Below are positions 17,395-25,402 of a stretch of 64,000 bases of DNA, in pieces. The notes under the pieces were generated by a model, which was not told the origin of the DNA, did not search any database, and worked only from the letters and a program-made list of their open reading frames with translations. Source of the stretch: Bacillota bacterium (GTDB lineage Bacteria; Bacillota; Clostridia; Christensenellales; CAG-138); assembly GCA_023400985.1 (NCBI GenBank), contig JAEXEN010000007.1:1-64000 (forward strand), given 5' to 3'. The position numbers were made by a program, and so were the translations under genes. Position 1 is the first letter of the stretch; each line of letters starts with the position of its first letter.

Positions 17395-18068
17395 TCTATT
17401 GCGTGGAAGACGATACCGGCATCCGCGAGCTTGTGGTGTACACTCTCAACTCCACAGGTCTTGCGGCCACGGGTTTTCCCGACGGTGCGGCATTTTTTGA
17501 AGCGCTCGAACGGGAACTTCCGGAGCTCGTGCTGCTCGACGTGATGCTGCCGGGCGTGGACGGTTTTGAAATTTTAAAAAAGCTCCGCATAAAGGAAAGC
17601 ACGCGCGAGATCCCTGTGGTGATGCTTACCGCGCGGGGCGCCGAATACGACAAGGTGAAGTTTCTGGACGCGGGCGCGGACGATTATGTCACCAAGCCTT
17701 TCGGCATGATGGAGCTTCTATCCCGCGTGAAGGCGGTACTGCGCCGCGCAGGCAGCAAAAAGGAAAGCGAAGATATGCTTCGCGCGGGCGGCGTGGAGGT
17801 GGATGTGAAACGCCACGCCGTGCTCGCAGGCGGTGAAAGCGTGACCCTTACGCTCAAGGAGTTCGAGCTTTTGCGGCGCCTCATGGAAAATAAAAACATC
17901 GTCCTCACGCGCGACAAGCTTTTGGAAAGCGTTTGGGGGTACGACTTTGACGGCGAAACGCGCACGGTGGATGTGCATGTGCGCACGCTTCGCCAAAAGC
18001 TCGGCGTCTACGGCGATATTGTTGAAACGGTGCGCGGCGTGGGCTACCGCCTGAAAGGGGATGCTTAA
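17391..18068 (+). CDS. phoP: Phosphate response regulator (OmpR family)
   Basis: The 225-residue regulator has a receiver domain with phospho-acceptor Asp50 (VLLDVMLPG) and Lys near 102 (VTKPFG), and a C-terminal winged helix (about 130-225) ending in TVDVHVRTLRQK. GTG 17391 is chosen because it overlaps the phoU stop and has AAGGGGG upstream. Its place between phoU and a PAS-type kinase identifies it as PhoP/PhoB. It should activate this operon under phosphate limitation. Confidence 0.93.
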   Translation: MIYCVEDDTGIRELVVYTLNSTGLAATGFPDGAAFFEALERELPELVLLDVMLPGVDGFEILKKLRIKESTREIPVVMLTARGAEYDKVKFLDAGADDYVTKPFGMMELLSRVKAVLRRAGSKKESEDMLRAGGVEVDVKRHAVLAGGESVTLTLKEFELLRRLMENKNIVLTRDKLLESVWGYDFDGETRTVDVHVRTLRQKLGVYGDIVETVRGVGYRLKGDA

Positions 18069-19734
18069 AGTGAGAAAGCGAGTGTTCCGCGGCATGAGCC
18101 TTTTATCATGCGCGGCTGTGCTCGTTTCCATGGTATTGGCCGCTTTCGTGATGTACGGCGGCTTTTATAGCTCCATGCGCGAAAAGGTGAAAAATGAGGC
18201 GGCCTATGTGGCGGCGGCGGTGGAATTGAACGGGGGAGAGTATTTCTCCAAACTGCGCGGCACGGGGGATTCTAGCCGCATCACGTTTGTCGCTTCCGAC
18301 GGCACGGTGATTTACGACAGCGAAAAAGACGCGAAAGAAATGGAAAACCACCTTGACCGGCCGGAGATCGTCCGAGCGCTGCAAACGGGGCAGGGGGAGA
18401 CCCAAAGGCTTTCCGAAACCTTGGGCGAGATCACCTTTTACCATGCCGTGCGGCTCAGTGACGGCAGCGTTGTGCGTGTGGCCGTCGCCGTAGACAGCGT
18501 TTACAAGGCCGTGGTGCGTGCGCTGCCGTACATGGCGCTCACCGTCGCGTGCATAGCGATCATTTCCCTTATTTCGGCGAGTTTGCTTACCAAACGCGTC
18601 GTAAAGCCCATCAACGAACTCGATCTGGAGCATCCGCTGCAAAACGACGTATACGACGAGCTTTCGCCGTTCCTTTCCCGTATCGACCGCCAAAATAGAG
18701 AGATTGAAAGCCGCATGCGTGCGCTTCGCAACAAGCAGCGCGAGCTTGTTTCCGTCGCCGAAAACATGGCGGAAGGTCTTTTGCTCCTCGACTCCAAGGG
18801 AAACATGCTTTCGGTCAACAAAAGCGCGCTGCGGCTTTTGAACGTGAGAGAAGGGGATTATCTTAATAAGCACGTATTCTCCCTGAACCGTTCCATGGCT
18901 GTGCGCGCCGCGCTCGAGCTTGCGCAAAAAGGCGTGCGCAACGAGCAGCCGCTCGAAGCGGACGGGCGCTTTTTGAGCCTTATGGCAAGCCCCGTGACGG
19001 CCGAGAGGGGAAACGCGGGCACGGTGATGCTCATTGTGGATGTTACAGAGCGGCATGAGGCCGAAACGCGCAGACGCGAGTTTTCCGCCAACGTTTCGCA
19101 TGAGCTCAAGACCCCGCTTACTTCCATTTCCGGTTATGCGGAGATCATCAAAAACGGCATTGCAAAGCCGGAGGACGTAAATCGCTTTGCAAACAGCATC
19201 TATCTCGAGGCGCAGCGCATGATCGCCCTCGTGGAGGATATTATGGAGCTTTCACGGCTCGATGAAAACGGCGGAGAGGAGCCCCGCGAGCGCGTGGCGC
19301 TTTTGAGCCTCGCGCGCGAGGCGGCGGAACCGCTTCAAGAAAGCGCCGCAAAAAAAAGCATACAATTTGTTTATAAGGGGAAGGACCTCGCTGTAACAGG
19401 CGTAAGGCGGCTCCTTTATGAAATGTTCTACAATCTTCTCGATAACGCTGTCCGGTATAATATAGAGGGCGGGAGCGTAACGGTGGAGGTAAAAAGTACC
19501 GAGGGAGGCATCTCGGCCTCGGTTGAAGATACCGGCATAGGCATACCGCGCGAGCACCATGAGCGCGTGTTTGAAAGGTTCTACCGAATCGATAAGGGCC
19601 GCTCTAAAGAAACGGGCGGCACGGGCCTGGGGCTTTCCATCGTGAAGCACGCCGCCATGCTCCATAACGCAAAGCTGAGCCTGACAAGCAAGCCGGCGGA
19701 GGGCACGAAGATCACGGCGATATTTCCCCAATAA
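18061..19734 (+). CDS. phoR: Phosphate sensor histidine kinase
   Basis: The 557-residue membrane kinase has two membrane segments, near 13-35 and 158-180, that bracket an extracytoplasmic sensor domain. A PAS domain (about 230-325), a HisKA region with phospho-accepting His347 (NVSHELKTPLTS) and a HATPase domain follow, with the N box NLLDNAVRYN and the G boxes DTGIGIP and GTGLGLS. ATG 18061 overlaps the phoP stop. GTG 18070 is better spaced from GAAAGGGG and may be the true start. Partner of PhoP. Confidence 0.92.
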   Translation: MLKVRKRVFRGMSLLSCAAVLVSMVLAAFVMYGGFYSSMREKVKNEAAYVAAAVELNGGEYFSKLRGTGDSSRITFVASDGTVIYDSEKDAKEMENHLDRPEIVRALQTGQGETQRLSETLGEITFYHAVRLSDGSVVRVAVAVDSVYKAVVRALPYMALTVACIAIISLISASLLTKRVVKPINELDLEHPLQNDVYDELSPFLSRIDRQNREIESRMRALRNKQRELVSVAENMAEGLLLLDSKGNMLSVNKSALRLLNVREGDYLNKHVFSLNRSMAVRAALELAQKGVRNEQPLEADGRFLSLMASPVTAERGNAGTVMLIVDVTERHEAETRRREFSANVSHELKTPLTSISGYAEIIKNGIAKPEDVNRFANSIYLEAQRMIALVEDIMELSRLDENGGEEPRERVALLSLAREAAEPLQESAAKKSIQFVYKGKDLAVTGVRRLLYEMFYNLLDNAVRYNIEGGSVTVEVKSTEGGISASVEDTGIGIPREHHERVFERFYRIDKGRSKETGGTGLGLSIVKHAAMLHNAKLSLTSKPAEGTKITAIFPQ

Positions 19735-19802
19735 ATCATTTTTTTCGCAGGAATCGCTTCTTATGATGCCGAATTAAACTAAAAAATTATGTGAGGTCTC
19801 CT

Positions 19803-20849
19803 ATGGCTGAGCGCAAGCGTATCCGGGATTGGATGGATATCCCCGCACGGTTTCAGACGGGCGAAAAAAACGGCATCACCGATGTGAAGGGCGTTGCCGT
19901 GGGACATTGTACCCTAACGGAGGGGACGGCCTGCACGGGCGTGACCGTCATCCGCCCGCATCTACTGGATCCCTACCGTTTTCCTACGCCCTGCGCGGTG
20001 TACGCGGGCAACGGTTTCGGGAAGCTTGCGGGAAGCGTACAGGTGGAGGAACTCGGCGTCGCGGAATCGCTCATAGGGCTTACGAACACTTTCTCCGTCG
20101 CGCAGGTGATACAGGGCATCCTCGAATATCAAATACCTTTCATGGGAGAAAACGACTGGTCGATGAACGCCCTCGTCGGCGAGACCAATGACGGCGGCCT
20201 CAACGATTTGCGCGCGTTCCATGTAAAGAGCGAACATGCCTTAAGGGCCATCGCGGCGTTGAGCGAAAACGTGGAGGAAGGCTGCGTGGGCGCGGGCACG
20301 GGCACACGCTGTTTTGGCTTCAAGGGCGGTATAGGCACCGCCTCGCGCATCGTACCGGGTTTGGCCGTGGGCGAGCGCGAAAGCTATTTGGTAGGCGCCT
20401 TGGTACAGACGAACTACGGTGGCAACCTCAACGTCTACGGCCATGCGCTGTCCCTTAAGCCCGTCCCCGAGCGCCCGCTTGCCGGAAGCTGCATGGTGAT
20501 CGTCGCGACCGACGCGCCTCTTGACGCGCGCCAGCTCAAGCGCATCGCCAAGCGCGGCATCGTGGGGCTTAATGATACGGGTTCCTACCTTTCCCATTCG
20601 AGCGGGGATTTCTGCATCGCGTTTTCCAACTGCGCAGAAAACCTCTTTGACCGGCACGACACACATAAGAAGCCGTTTGTGCGCCTCGACGACGGGCAGC
20701 TCGATCCGCTTTTTGAGGCGACGGCAGAGGCCGTCCGCGAGGCGGTCTACAACTCCCTCACCATGGCCGCCACAACGGAAAAAAACGGCGTTACCGTAAA
20801 GGAATTCGACATTACGGAGTACGCCGATATACTGCCGTTGAAAGGTTGA
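19803..20849 (+). CDS. P1 family (DmpA-like) aminopeptidase
   Basis: The 348-residue protein belongs to the P1/DmpA group of self-processing N-terminal nucleophile peptidases that act on N-terminal or beta-amino residues. Typical features are GITDVKGVAVGH at the start, GETNDGGLND (about 121-130) and GAGTGTRCFGFKGGIG (about 165-180). The region around the self-cleavage nucleophile reads SHSSGDF. DmpA as I recall it has NGSGD, so the residue before the nucleophile Ser is Ser instead of Gly. Start 19803 has GAGGT five bases upstream. It stands alone after phoR. Confidence 0.88.
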   Translation: MAERKRIRDWMDIPARFQTGEKNGITDVKGVAVGHCTLTEGTACTGVTVIRPHLLDPYRFPTPCAVYAGNGFGKLAGSVQVEELGVAESLIGLTNTFSVAQVIQGILEYQIPFMGENDWSMNALVGETNDGGLNDLRAFHVKSEHALRAIAALSENVEEGCVGAGTGTRCFGFKGGIGTASRIVPGLAVGERESYLVGALVQTNYGGNLNVYGHALSLKPVPERPLAGSCMVIVATDAPLDARQLKRIAKRGIVGLNDTGSYLSHSSGDFCIAFSNCAENLFDRHDTHKKPFVRLDDGQLDPLFEATAEAVREAVYNSLTMAATTEKNGVTVKEFDITEYADILPLKG

Positions 20850-20882
20850 GAGACTGAATTTGTAATTTGCAGAAACAAAAGG

Positions 20883-20903
20883 GCCGCCTGATTAGGCGGC
20901 TTT
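20883..20903 (+). terminator. Terminator after the DmpA-like gene
   Basis: GCCGCCT and AGGCGGC form a 7-bp stem with a GATT loop, followed by TTTGCTTATT. It lies between two convergent genes and may act in both directions. Confidence 0.65.
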
Positions 20904-20936
20904 GCTTATTCCTAAAAAACGCAAGAAATAGTATCT

Positions 20937-21866
20937 CTATGCGTTAATGACCGCCATCACCCCGAACAGCAGCATGGTGATGAGCGTATAAAACGAGAGG
21001 AAATCCGAACAAAAGGCGGTTTCCTTTTCGTCCTTCATAAATATGGGCACGAGGAACGACGGGGGGAGGATGGCCATCGTCACGAACGCCCATTTCAAAA
21101 GGTCGTTATTCGGCACGAAGAGGCCTGTGATAAAAATGCCCGCCGCGGCCACAAGCGACTGGAAGGCCAGACGCCCTCCCGCAAGAGCAAAAGCGCGCTT
21201 GAGATCGAGATGCGAAATATCGAAGGAATTACCCACCACGAACATGATGAGCGCGGCTGTCGGCGCGCTTAAAAACAGGAGCACTTCGTCAAAAGCGCCG
21301 CCCAGCGGCGATGCCACGATCAACTTCCCCAGGCCCGTCACACCTGTCAGGATGCCGAGGAAAATGCACCATATAAGGGGAGAGGACAACATGTCCTTTA
21401 GGACTGTTTTCGGCGTATGGCGGCGGCTGTTATCGATGAGCGTCTTGAACACGATGAACATGAACGGCGCATGTCCAAGGTCGAGTATGGCGATGTTCCC
21501 GAGGTTACCAAGCCCGAAGATCTGCGTGTATAGCGCAAAGCCGATCATGCCCGATTCGTAGCTTGTGAGCAGGAACGGCGTGAGGAAGGTCTTTGGGGTA
21601 AATATCTTTTTGAGGCCAAAGGCGAGCGCGATGGCGAGGCAGCTGAGCAAAAAATAAGTCGTGGAAACGCCCGCGACGGACCATGTGTAAGTAACGCTCG
21701 CAAACGTCCGAAATAGGAGCGCGGGCAGGCAGATGTTGAGCACAAGCTTCTTGATGTTATCGATGCCTTCCGCGGTGAACGCGCGAAGCTTTTTAAACAG
21801 GATGCCGAGCCCAAGCATCACGACGATGGGCAAAACGGTTTCGAGTATGCCGTAGAGTTTTTCCAT
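20937..21866 (-). CDS. AEC family transporter
   Basis: The 309-residue protein is almost wholly hydrophobic, with about ten membrane segments in two repeats of five. It matches the auxin efflux carrier (AEC) family (PIVVMLGLGILFKKL at the start; MAILPPSFLVPIF near the end). Bacterial members carry organic acids such as malate or related solutes. The substrate cannot be told from sequence. It stands between convergent and tandem unrelated genes and shows no obvious partner. Confidence 0.85.
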   Translation of the reverse strand: MEKLYGILETVLPIVVMLGLGILFKKLRAFTAEGIDNIKKLVLNICLPALLFRTFASVTYTWSVAGVSTTYFLLSCLAIALAFGLKKIFTPKTFLTPFLLTSYESGMIGFALYTQIFGLGNLGNIAILDLGHAPFMFIVFKTLIDNSRRHTPKTVLKDMLSSPLIWCIFLGILTGVTGLGKLIVASPLGGAFDEVLLFLSAPTAALIMFVVGNSFDISHLDLKRAFALAGGRLAFQSLVAAAGIFITGLFVPNNDLLKWAFVTMAILPPSFLVPIFMKDEKETAFCSDFLSFYTLITMLLFGVMAVINA

Positions 21867-21907
21867 GAGACCTAAAGTTCCTTATCCTGTGTTACTTTAC
21901 GTATATA

Positions 21908-22606
21908 TCATATTCCGTTCATCCGCGCGAACTCCTTGTTCAGGCTTGCGACGGCTTTTTTCTCGAGGCGGGATATGTAGGAGCGGGAGATGCCCAAAAG
22001 CTTCGCAATATCGCGCTGGGTCATGGGACGCCTGCCCGTAAGCCCGTAACGGAGCGCGATCACAATCTGCTCGCGCGGCGTCAGCGCGCTTTTGATGGCC
22101 CGCCGCAGCTGCGCGGAAGCGATGTTCAATTCCACGATGTTGTAAACGCAGTCCGCATCCGTGCCGAGTACATCCACCAGCGTGATCTCGTTGCCATCCT
22201 TATCCTTGCCGATGGGGCCGTTGAGAGGAATATCGCCGCAGTGCTTTTTGTCGCTCCGAATCGACATGAGCATTTCGTTTTCGATGCAGCGCGCCGCGTA
22301 GGTGGCGAGCGCGCTTCCCTTGCCGGGGTTGAATGTGGATACCGCTTTGATAAGGCCCACCGTGCCGATGGAGATCATGTCGTCCGCATCCCGGTGCGGG
22401 GCGGCGTATTTTTTTGCGATGTGCGCGACCAGACGCAGATTGTGTTCGATGAGCTTCCTTCGCGCCTCCTCGTCGCCTTGCCCGAGTAGCTGCAGGCAGG
22501 CCTTTTCCTCCTCAGGGGAAAGCGGTTCGGGGAAGGAACTGTTGGTGTTGAGATAGCCGGCAAATGCAAATAGATCCCGTATGAACTGGAAAAACATGTC
22601 GAACAC
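21908..22606 (-). CDS. sigK: Sporulation sigma factor SigK, uninterrupted
   Basis: Sigma-K directs late mother-cell genes such as coat and dipicolinate genes. The 232-residue protein has a short hydrophobic pro-sequence-like N-terminus (MFFQFIRDLFAFAGY), region 2 (RNLRLVAH-type LIEHNLRLVAHIAKKY, then DDMISIGTVGLIKAV and TYAARCIENEML) and region 4 with MTQRDIAKLLGISRSYISRLE. GTG 22606 is preferred to an ATG at 22639 because GGGGGTG lies seven bases upstream. The reading frame is continuous, so no skin element interrupts it. Its removal of the pro-sequence is inferred from the family. Confidence 0.92.
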   Translation of the reverse strand: MFDMFFQFIRDLFAFAGYLNTNSSFPEPLSPEEEKACLQLLGQGDEEARRKLIEHNLRLVAHIAKKYAAPHRDADDMISIGTVGLIKAVSTFNPGKGSALATYAARCIENEMLMSIRSDKKHCGDIPLNGPIGKDKDGNEITLVDVLGTDADCVYNIVELNIASAQLRRAIKSALTPREQIVIALRYGLTGRRPMTQRDIAKLLGISRSYISRLEKKAVASLNKEFARMNGI

Positions 22607-22694
22607 GTTGACACCCCCAAATTCTCGGTGTATCAGCATATGCCGATTGGGAGCGTAACGTGCCTGTACGGGGAAAATCTTGATGATGTGGTTT

Positions 22695-23897
22695 TTATGT
22701 CCGCCTTAAAATATCCCCTTCTTTGAGCGGCGCATCGCACCCGATCGCGAGCTTTTGCTTGGGGTGCGGCGCGGCGGAAAGCTCACTGCCATCCGCGTCC
22801 CAAATGCCGTTTACCGTAAAAGTTCGGAACGGATCGCCGGGCGAGAGGATGGAAAGCGTTTCTCCGTCGAAAAAGCGGTTTCGCTGCTCGATGTGCGCAA
22901 GCTTTTTTTGTGCGTCGAAGGAGTGTACGACGGCGCAGATGGTCGCGTCCGCCACATAGCCGCCCGTTTGCGTTTCCTGCCCCATGGTTCCCGGGTCCCC
23001 GAGGGCGAAACCCGTAAAATACGGGCGGTGGCTCGCCCGCTCGAGCTCCATGGTCACGTGCTCGTCCAGAGCCTCCCCGCGATCATACGCGTCGAGCGCC
23101 ATGCGGTAGGCGTTCACAACGGTGGCAACGTAGCCGATAGATTTCATGCGGCCTTCTATCTTTATGCTGTCCACGCCGGTTTCAGCGATTTTATCGATAT
23201 AACGGATGAGGTTCAGGTCCTTGGCGTTGAGTACGTACGTGCCGCGCTCGTCCTGCTCGACACCAAAATATGCGCCGTCCTTGCCGCGCTCGCGAAACTC
23301 GTAGGTCCAGCGGCAGGGCTGCGCGCATTCGCCGCGGTTAGAATCCCGCCCTGCTATGTAGTTGCTCAGGAGGCACCGGCCGGAGTAGGAAACGCACATC
23401 GCGCCGTGCACGAACATCTCAAGCTCCAGCGTTTCCGGGAGCTTTTTTCGCATTTCGCCGATTTGAGAAAACGAAAGCTCGCGCGCGAGTACGATGCGCT
23501 TCACGCCGAGTTCATGCCAGAAAAGCGCCGCCTCGGCGTTGAGCGTGTTTGCCTGCGTGCTTAAGTGAAGCGGCATTTGCGGCACAAACTTCTGTGCCGT
23601 GCGGATCGCGCCCGGGTCGTTTACGATGAGCGCATCCGCACCCGCGTCGGAGACGCCCCTTAAAAGCGCGGGGAGTTCCTTTAGGTCGCCGTCGGTCACA
23701 AAGGCGTTCACGGTTACGAAAACACGCTTATGAAGCATGTGCGCAAACGCACATGCTTCATACAATTCTTCCAAGGTGAAATTGTCCGCGAAATTGCGAA
23801 GGCTCATGGAGCGTAGCCCCAGGTATGCCGCGTCCGCGCCGAAGCGGAACGCCGTTTTAAGCCTTTCGCGGTTTCCAGCGGGGGCAAGCAGCTCCAT
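22695..23897 (-). CDS. Peptidase U32 family protein (TrhP-like)
   Basis: The 400-residue protein starts MELLAPAGN, the U32 hallmark. It has the conserved cysteine segment SYSGRCLLSNYIAGRDSNRG followed by ECAQPCRW. U32 members act in RNA hydroxylation (TrhP for tRNA uridine-34, RlhA for 23S rRNA) as well as being named peptidases. The cysteines probably bind an iron-sulfur cluster. The start overlaps the mltG stop by one base. The mltG-U32 pairing matches the yrrL-yrrO neighbourhood of B. subtilis, which supports the tRNA role. Confidence 0.88.
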   Translation of the reverse strand: MELLAPAGNRERLKTAFRFGADAAYLGLRSMSLRNFADNFTLEELYEACAFAHMLHKRVFVTVNAFVTDGDLKELPALLRGVSDAGADALIVNDPGAIRTAQKFVPQMPLHLSTQANTLNAEAALFWHELGVKRIVLARELSFSQIGEMRKKLPETLELEMFVHGAMCVSYSGRCLLSNYIAGRDSNRGECAQPCRWTYEFRERGKDGAYFGVEQDERGTYVLNAKDLNLIRYIDKIAETGVDSIKIEGRMKSIGYVATVVNAYRMALDAYDRGEALDEHVTMELERASHRPYFTGFALGDPGTMGQETQTGGYVADATICAVVHSFDAQKKLAHIEQRNRFFDGETLSILSPGDPFRTFTVNGIWDADGSELSAAPHPKQKLAIGCDAPLKEGDILRRT

Positions 23898-25045
23898 CAG
23901 CTTCCCCAAAGCGGGCTGTATTTTGCTACGTTCGCCTCGTGTTCCTCGAGCGTTTTGGCATAGACGAGCTCGCCGGTCTCTGGGTCCTTGAGGCAGAAAT
24001 ACAGATAGCCTTCCGCGCGAAAGTCCTCGTCGGGGTAGAGTGCCGCCTCGATCGCGGCCTTGCCGGGGTTCGTGATGGGACCGAGCGGAAGCCCCTTATA
24101 TACGTGAGTGTTATAAAGTGAAGTGTCGTTCATCTGCTCCTTCGTGAAGCTCAAAGTGTTTTGCTTGAAGATATAGCGGAGCGGCGCGTCCGAGCCGAGG
24201 TTCATATCCGCCGCTATGCGGTTGTAAAACACGGCGGATACCTTTGCAAAATCCGCGGGCACGGCCTCCTTTTCGATGAGGGAGGCGAGCGTCACGACAT
24301 CGTCTATGCTCATATCAAGCTCTTCGGCGCGCGCGATGTAATCGTCGTTGAATACGTTGAAGAACTGCATGAGCATCGTAAGGATGACCGCCTTTTCGGT
24401 GGTATCCGCATAGACTTTGTAGGTATCCGGGAACAGGTAGCCCTCCAGCACATAATCGCGCGCTTGCCTCGGGTCCGTCGGAATGGCGGAGACGAAGGCA
24501 TAGGAGGTAAATTCGGAGCCGGTCTTGCACAGATCGAGGAAGGTCGAAGCGCTCTTGATAACGCCGTCTTTTTGAAGTTTTGCGGCGATGGACTCTATAT
24601 CCATTCCCTCGGGGATGGTGATACTTACTTCGGTGCGCGGCGGGTTGCCCTTGCATATCTCGTCCACGATCTGGCCGATATCCATATTGCGAGAAAGCAC
24701 GTAGGTGCCCGCCTTGAGCTTGCTCGACTTCCCGGTAAAGTCCACATAAAAGCTGAACGCAGCCTTGCTCTTGATGAGGCCGTCCTGACCCTCGCCGCCG
24801 GCTTCATACAGGACGCGCGCAATCTCCGACGCCGCGGCGCCTTTTTCGATGGTAACGGTGATGGGCGTGGCGTCGTTCGTATCCACGGGGCGCACGAATT
24901 CGTTGAGCACCTTGTCGACGCAGAAATATACGATCGCCGCGCATATGACGATGCTCAAGACCAAAATCACAACGGGGCGCATGCCGCGCCACGCGCGTGC
25001 GCGTTTTTTCTTTTGGGTTTTCGGGGAGGTCTTATCGTCGGTCAC
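23897..25045 (-). CDS. mltG: Endolytic murein transglycosylase
   Basis: MltG cuts nascent glycan strands at the membrane and so sets peptidoglycan chain ends. The 382-residue protein has a basic cytoplasmic tail, one membrane segment (about 26-48), a LysM-like region (ITIPEGMDIESIAAKL) and the YceG catalytic core. The catalytic glutamate lies in LASLIEKEA, and the core ends with YKGLPLGPITNPG and a YFC motif. It starts just before the ylbF-like stop, making a short leftward operon with the U32 gene. Confidence 0.94.
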   Translation of the reverse strand: MTDDKTSPKTQKKKRARAWRGMRPVVILVLSIVICAAIVYFCVDKVLNEFVRPVDTNDATPITVTIEKGAAASEIARVLYEAGGEGQDGLIKSKAAFSFYVDFTGKSSKLKAGTYVLSRNMDIGQIVDEICKGNPPRTEVSITIPEGMDIESIAAKLQKDGVIKSASTFLDLCKTGSEFTSYAFVSAIPTDPRQARDYVLEGYLFPDTYKVYADTTEKAVILTMLMQFFNVFNDDYIARAEELDMSIDDVVTLASLIEKEAVPADFAKVSAVFYNRIAADMNLGSDAPLRYIFKQNTLSFTKEQMNDTSLYNTHVYKGLPLGPITNPGKAAIEAALYPDEDFRAEGYLYFCLKDPETGELVYAKTLEEHEANVAKYSPLWGS

Positions 25046-25046
25046 G

Positions 25047-25388
25047 TCATTCCTCCAGCATGCCGAGGTCTATATCGATGGCCTCGGCGAGTATTTTGTA
25101 AACGTCCGAAAGCATGATGTTCAAACGGTATTCCGCGATCAAAAATTCGGACGCCTCGCGGTTGAGCTGCAATATCTCGCCGACTTTCTGCAGCCGCTCC
25201 ATGGTCGCGTCGTCCTTTTGGCCGCTCATGGCGGCGGACTGGGCGCGAAACTGCAACTGGTGGTATTCCTTGATGAGCGTCTTCGTGGTATCGTTCGCGG
25301 TTGCGGCTTCCTTGAGCGAGGTGTAGCTCTTGTGCTCGTCGCTGTTTTTAAGAAGTTCCGCGAGTTCCCTTGCCTTGTCGTAGATCAT
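25047..25388 (-). CDS. YlbF/YmcA family protein
   Basis: The 113-residue helical protein matches the YlbF family (ARELAELLKNSDEHKSYTSLKEA). In B. subtilis YlbF, YmcA and YaaT form a complex that guides RNase Y cleavage and influences sporulation and competence. It lies 14 bases after rnjA and directly before mltG. Co-occurrence with RNase J suggests a shared RNA-processing operon. It could instead be a paralog such as YheA. Confidence 0.82.
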   Translation of the reverse strand: MIYDKARELAELLKNSDEHKSYTSLKEAATANDTTKTLIKEYHQLQFRAQSAAMSGQKDDATMERLQKVGEILQLNREASEFLIAEYRLNIMLSDVYKILAEAIDIDLGMLEE

Positions 25389-25402
25389 AAAAGAAAAACC
25401 TC

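Noticed and set aside
18188..19101. Minus-strand open frame of about 330 codons opposite phoR
   Set aside because: Shadow of the sensor kinase; no domain or start signal.
21908..22606. Skin-type interruption of sigK
   Set aside because: Regions 2 and 4 are joined in one continuous frame with no recombinase gene nearby.
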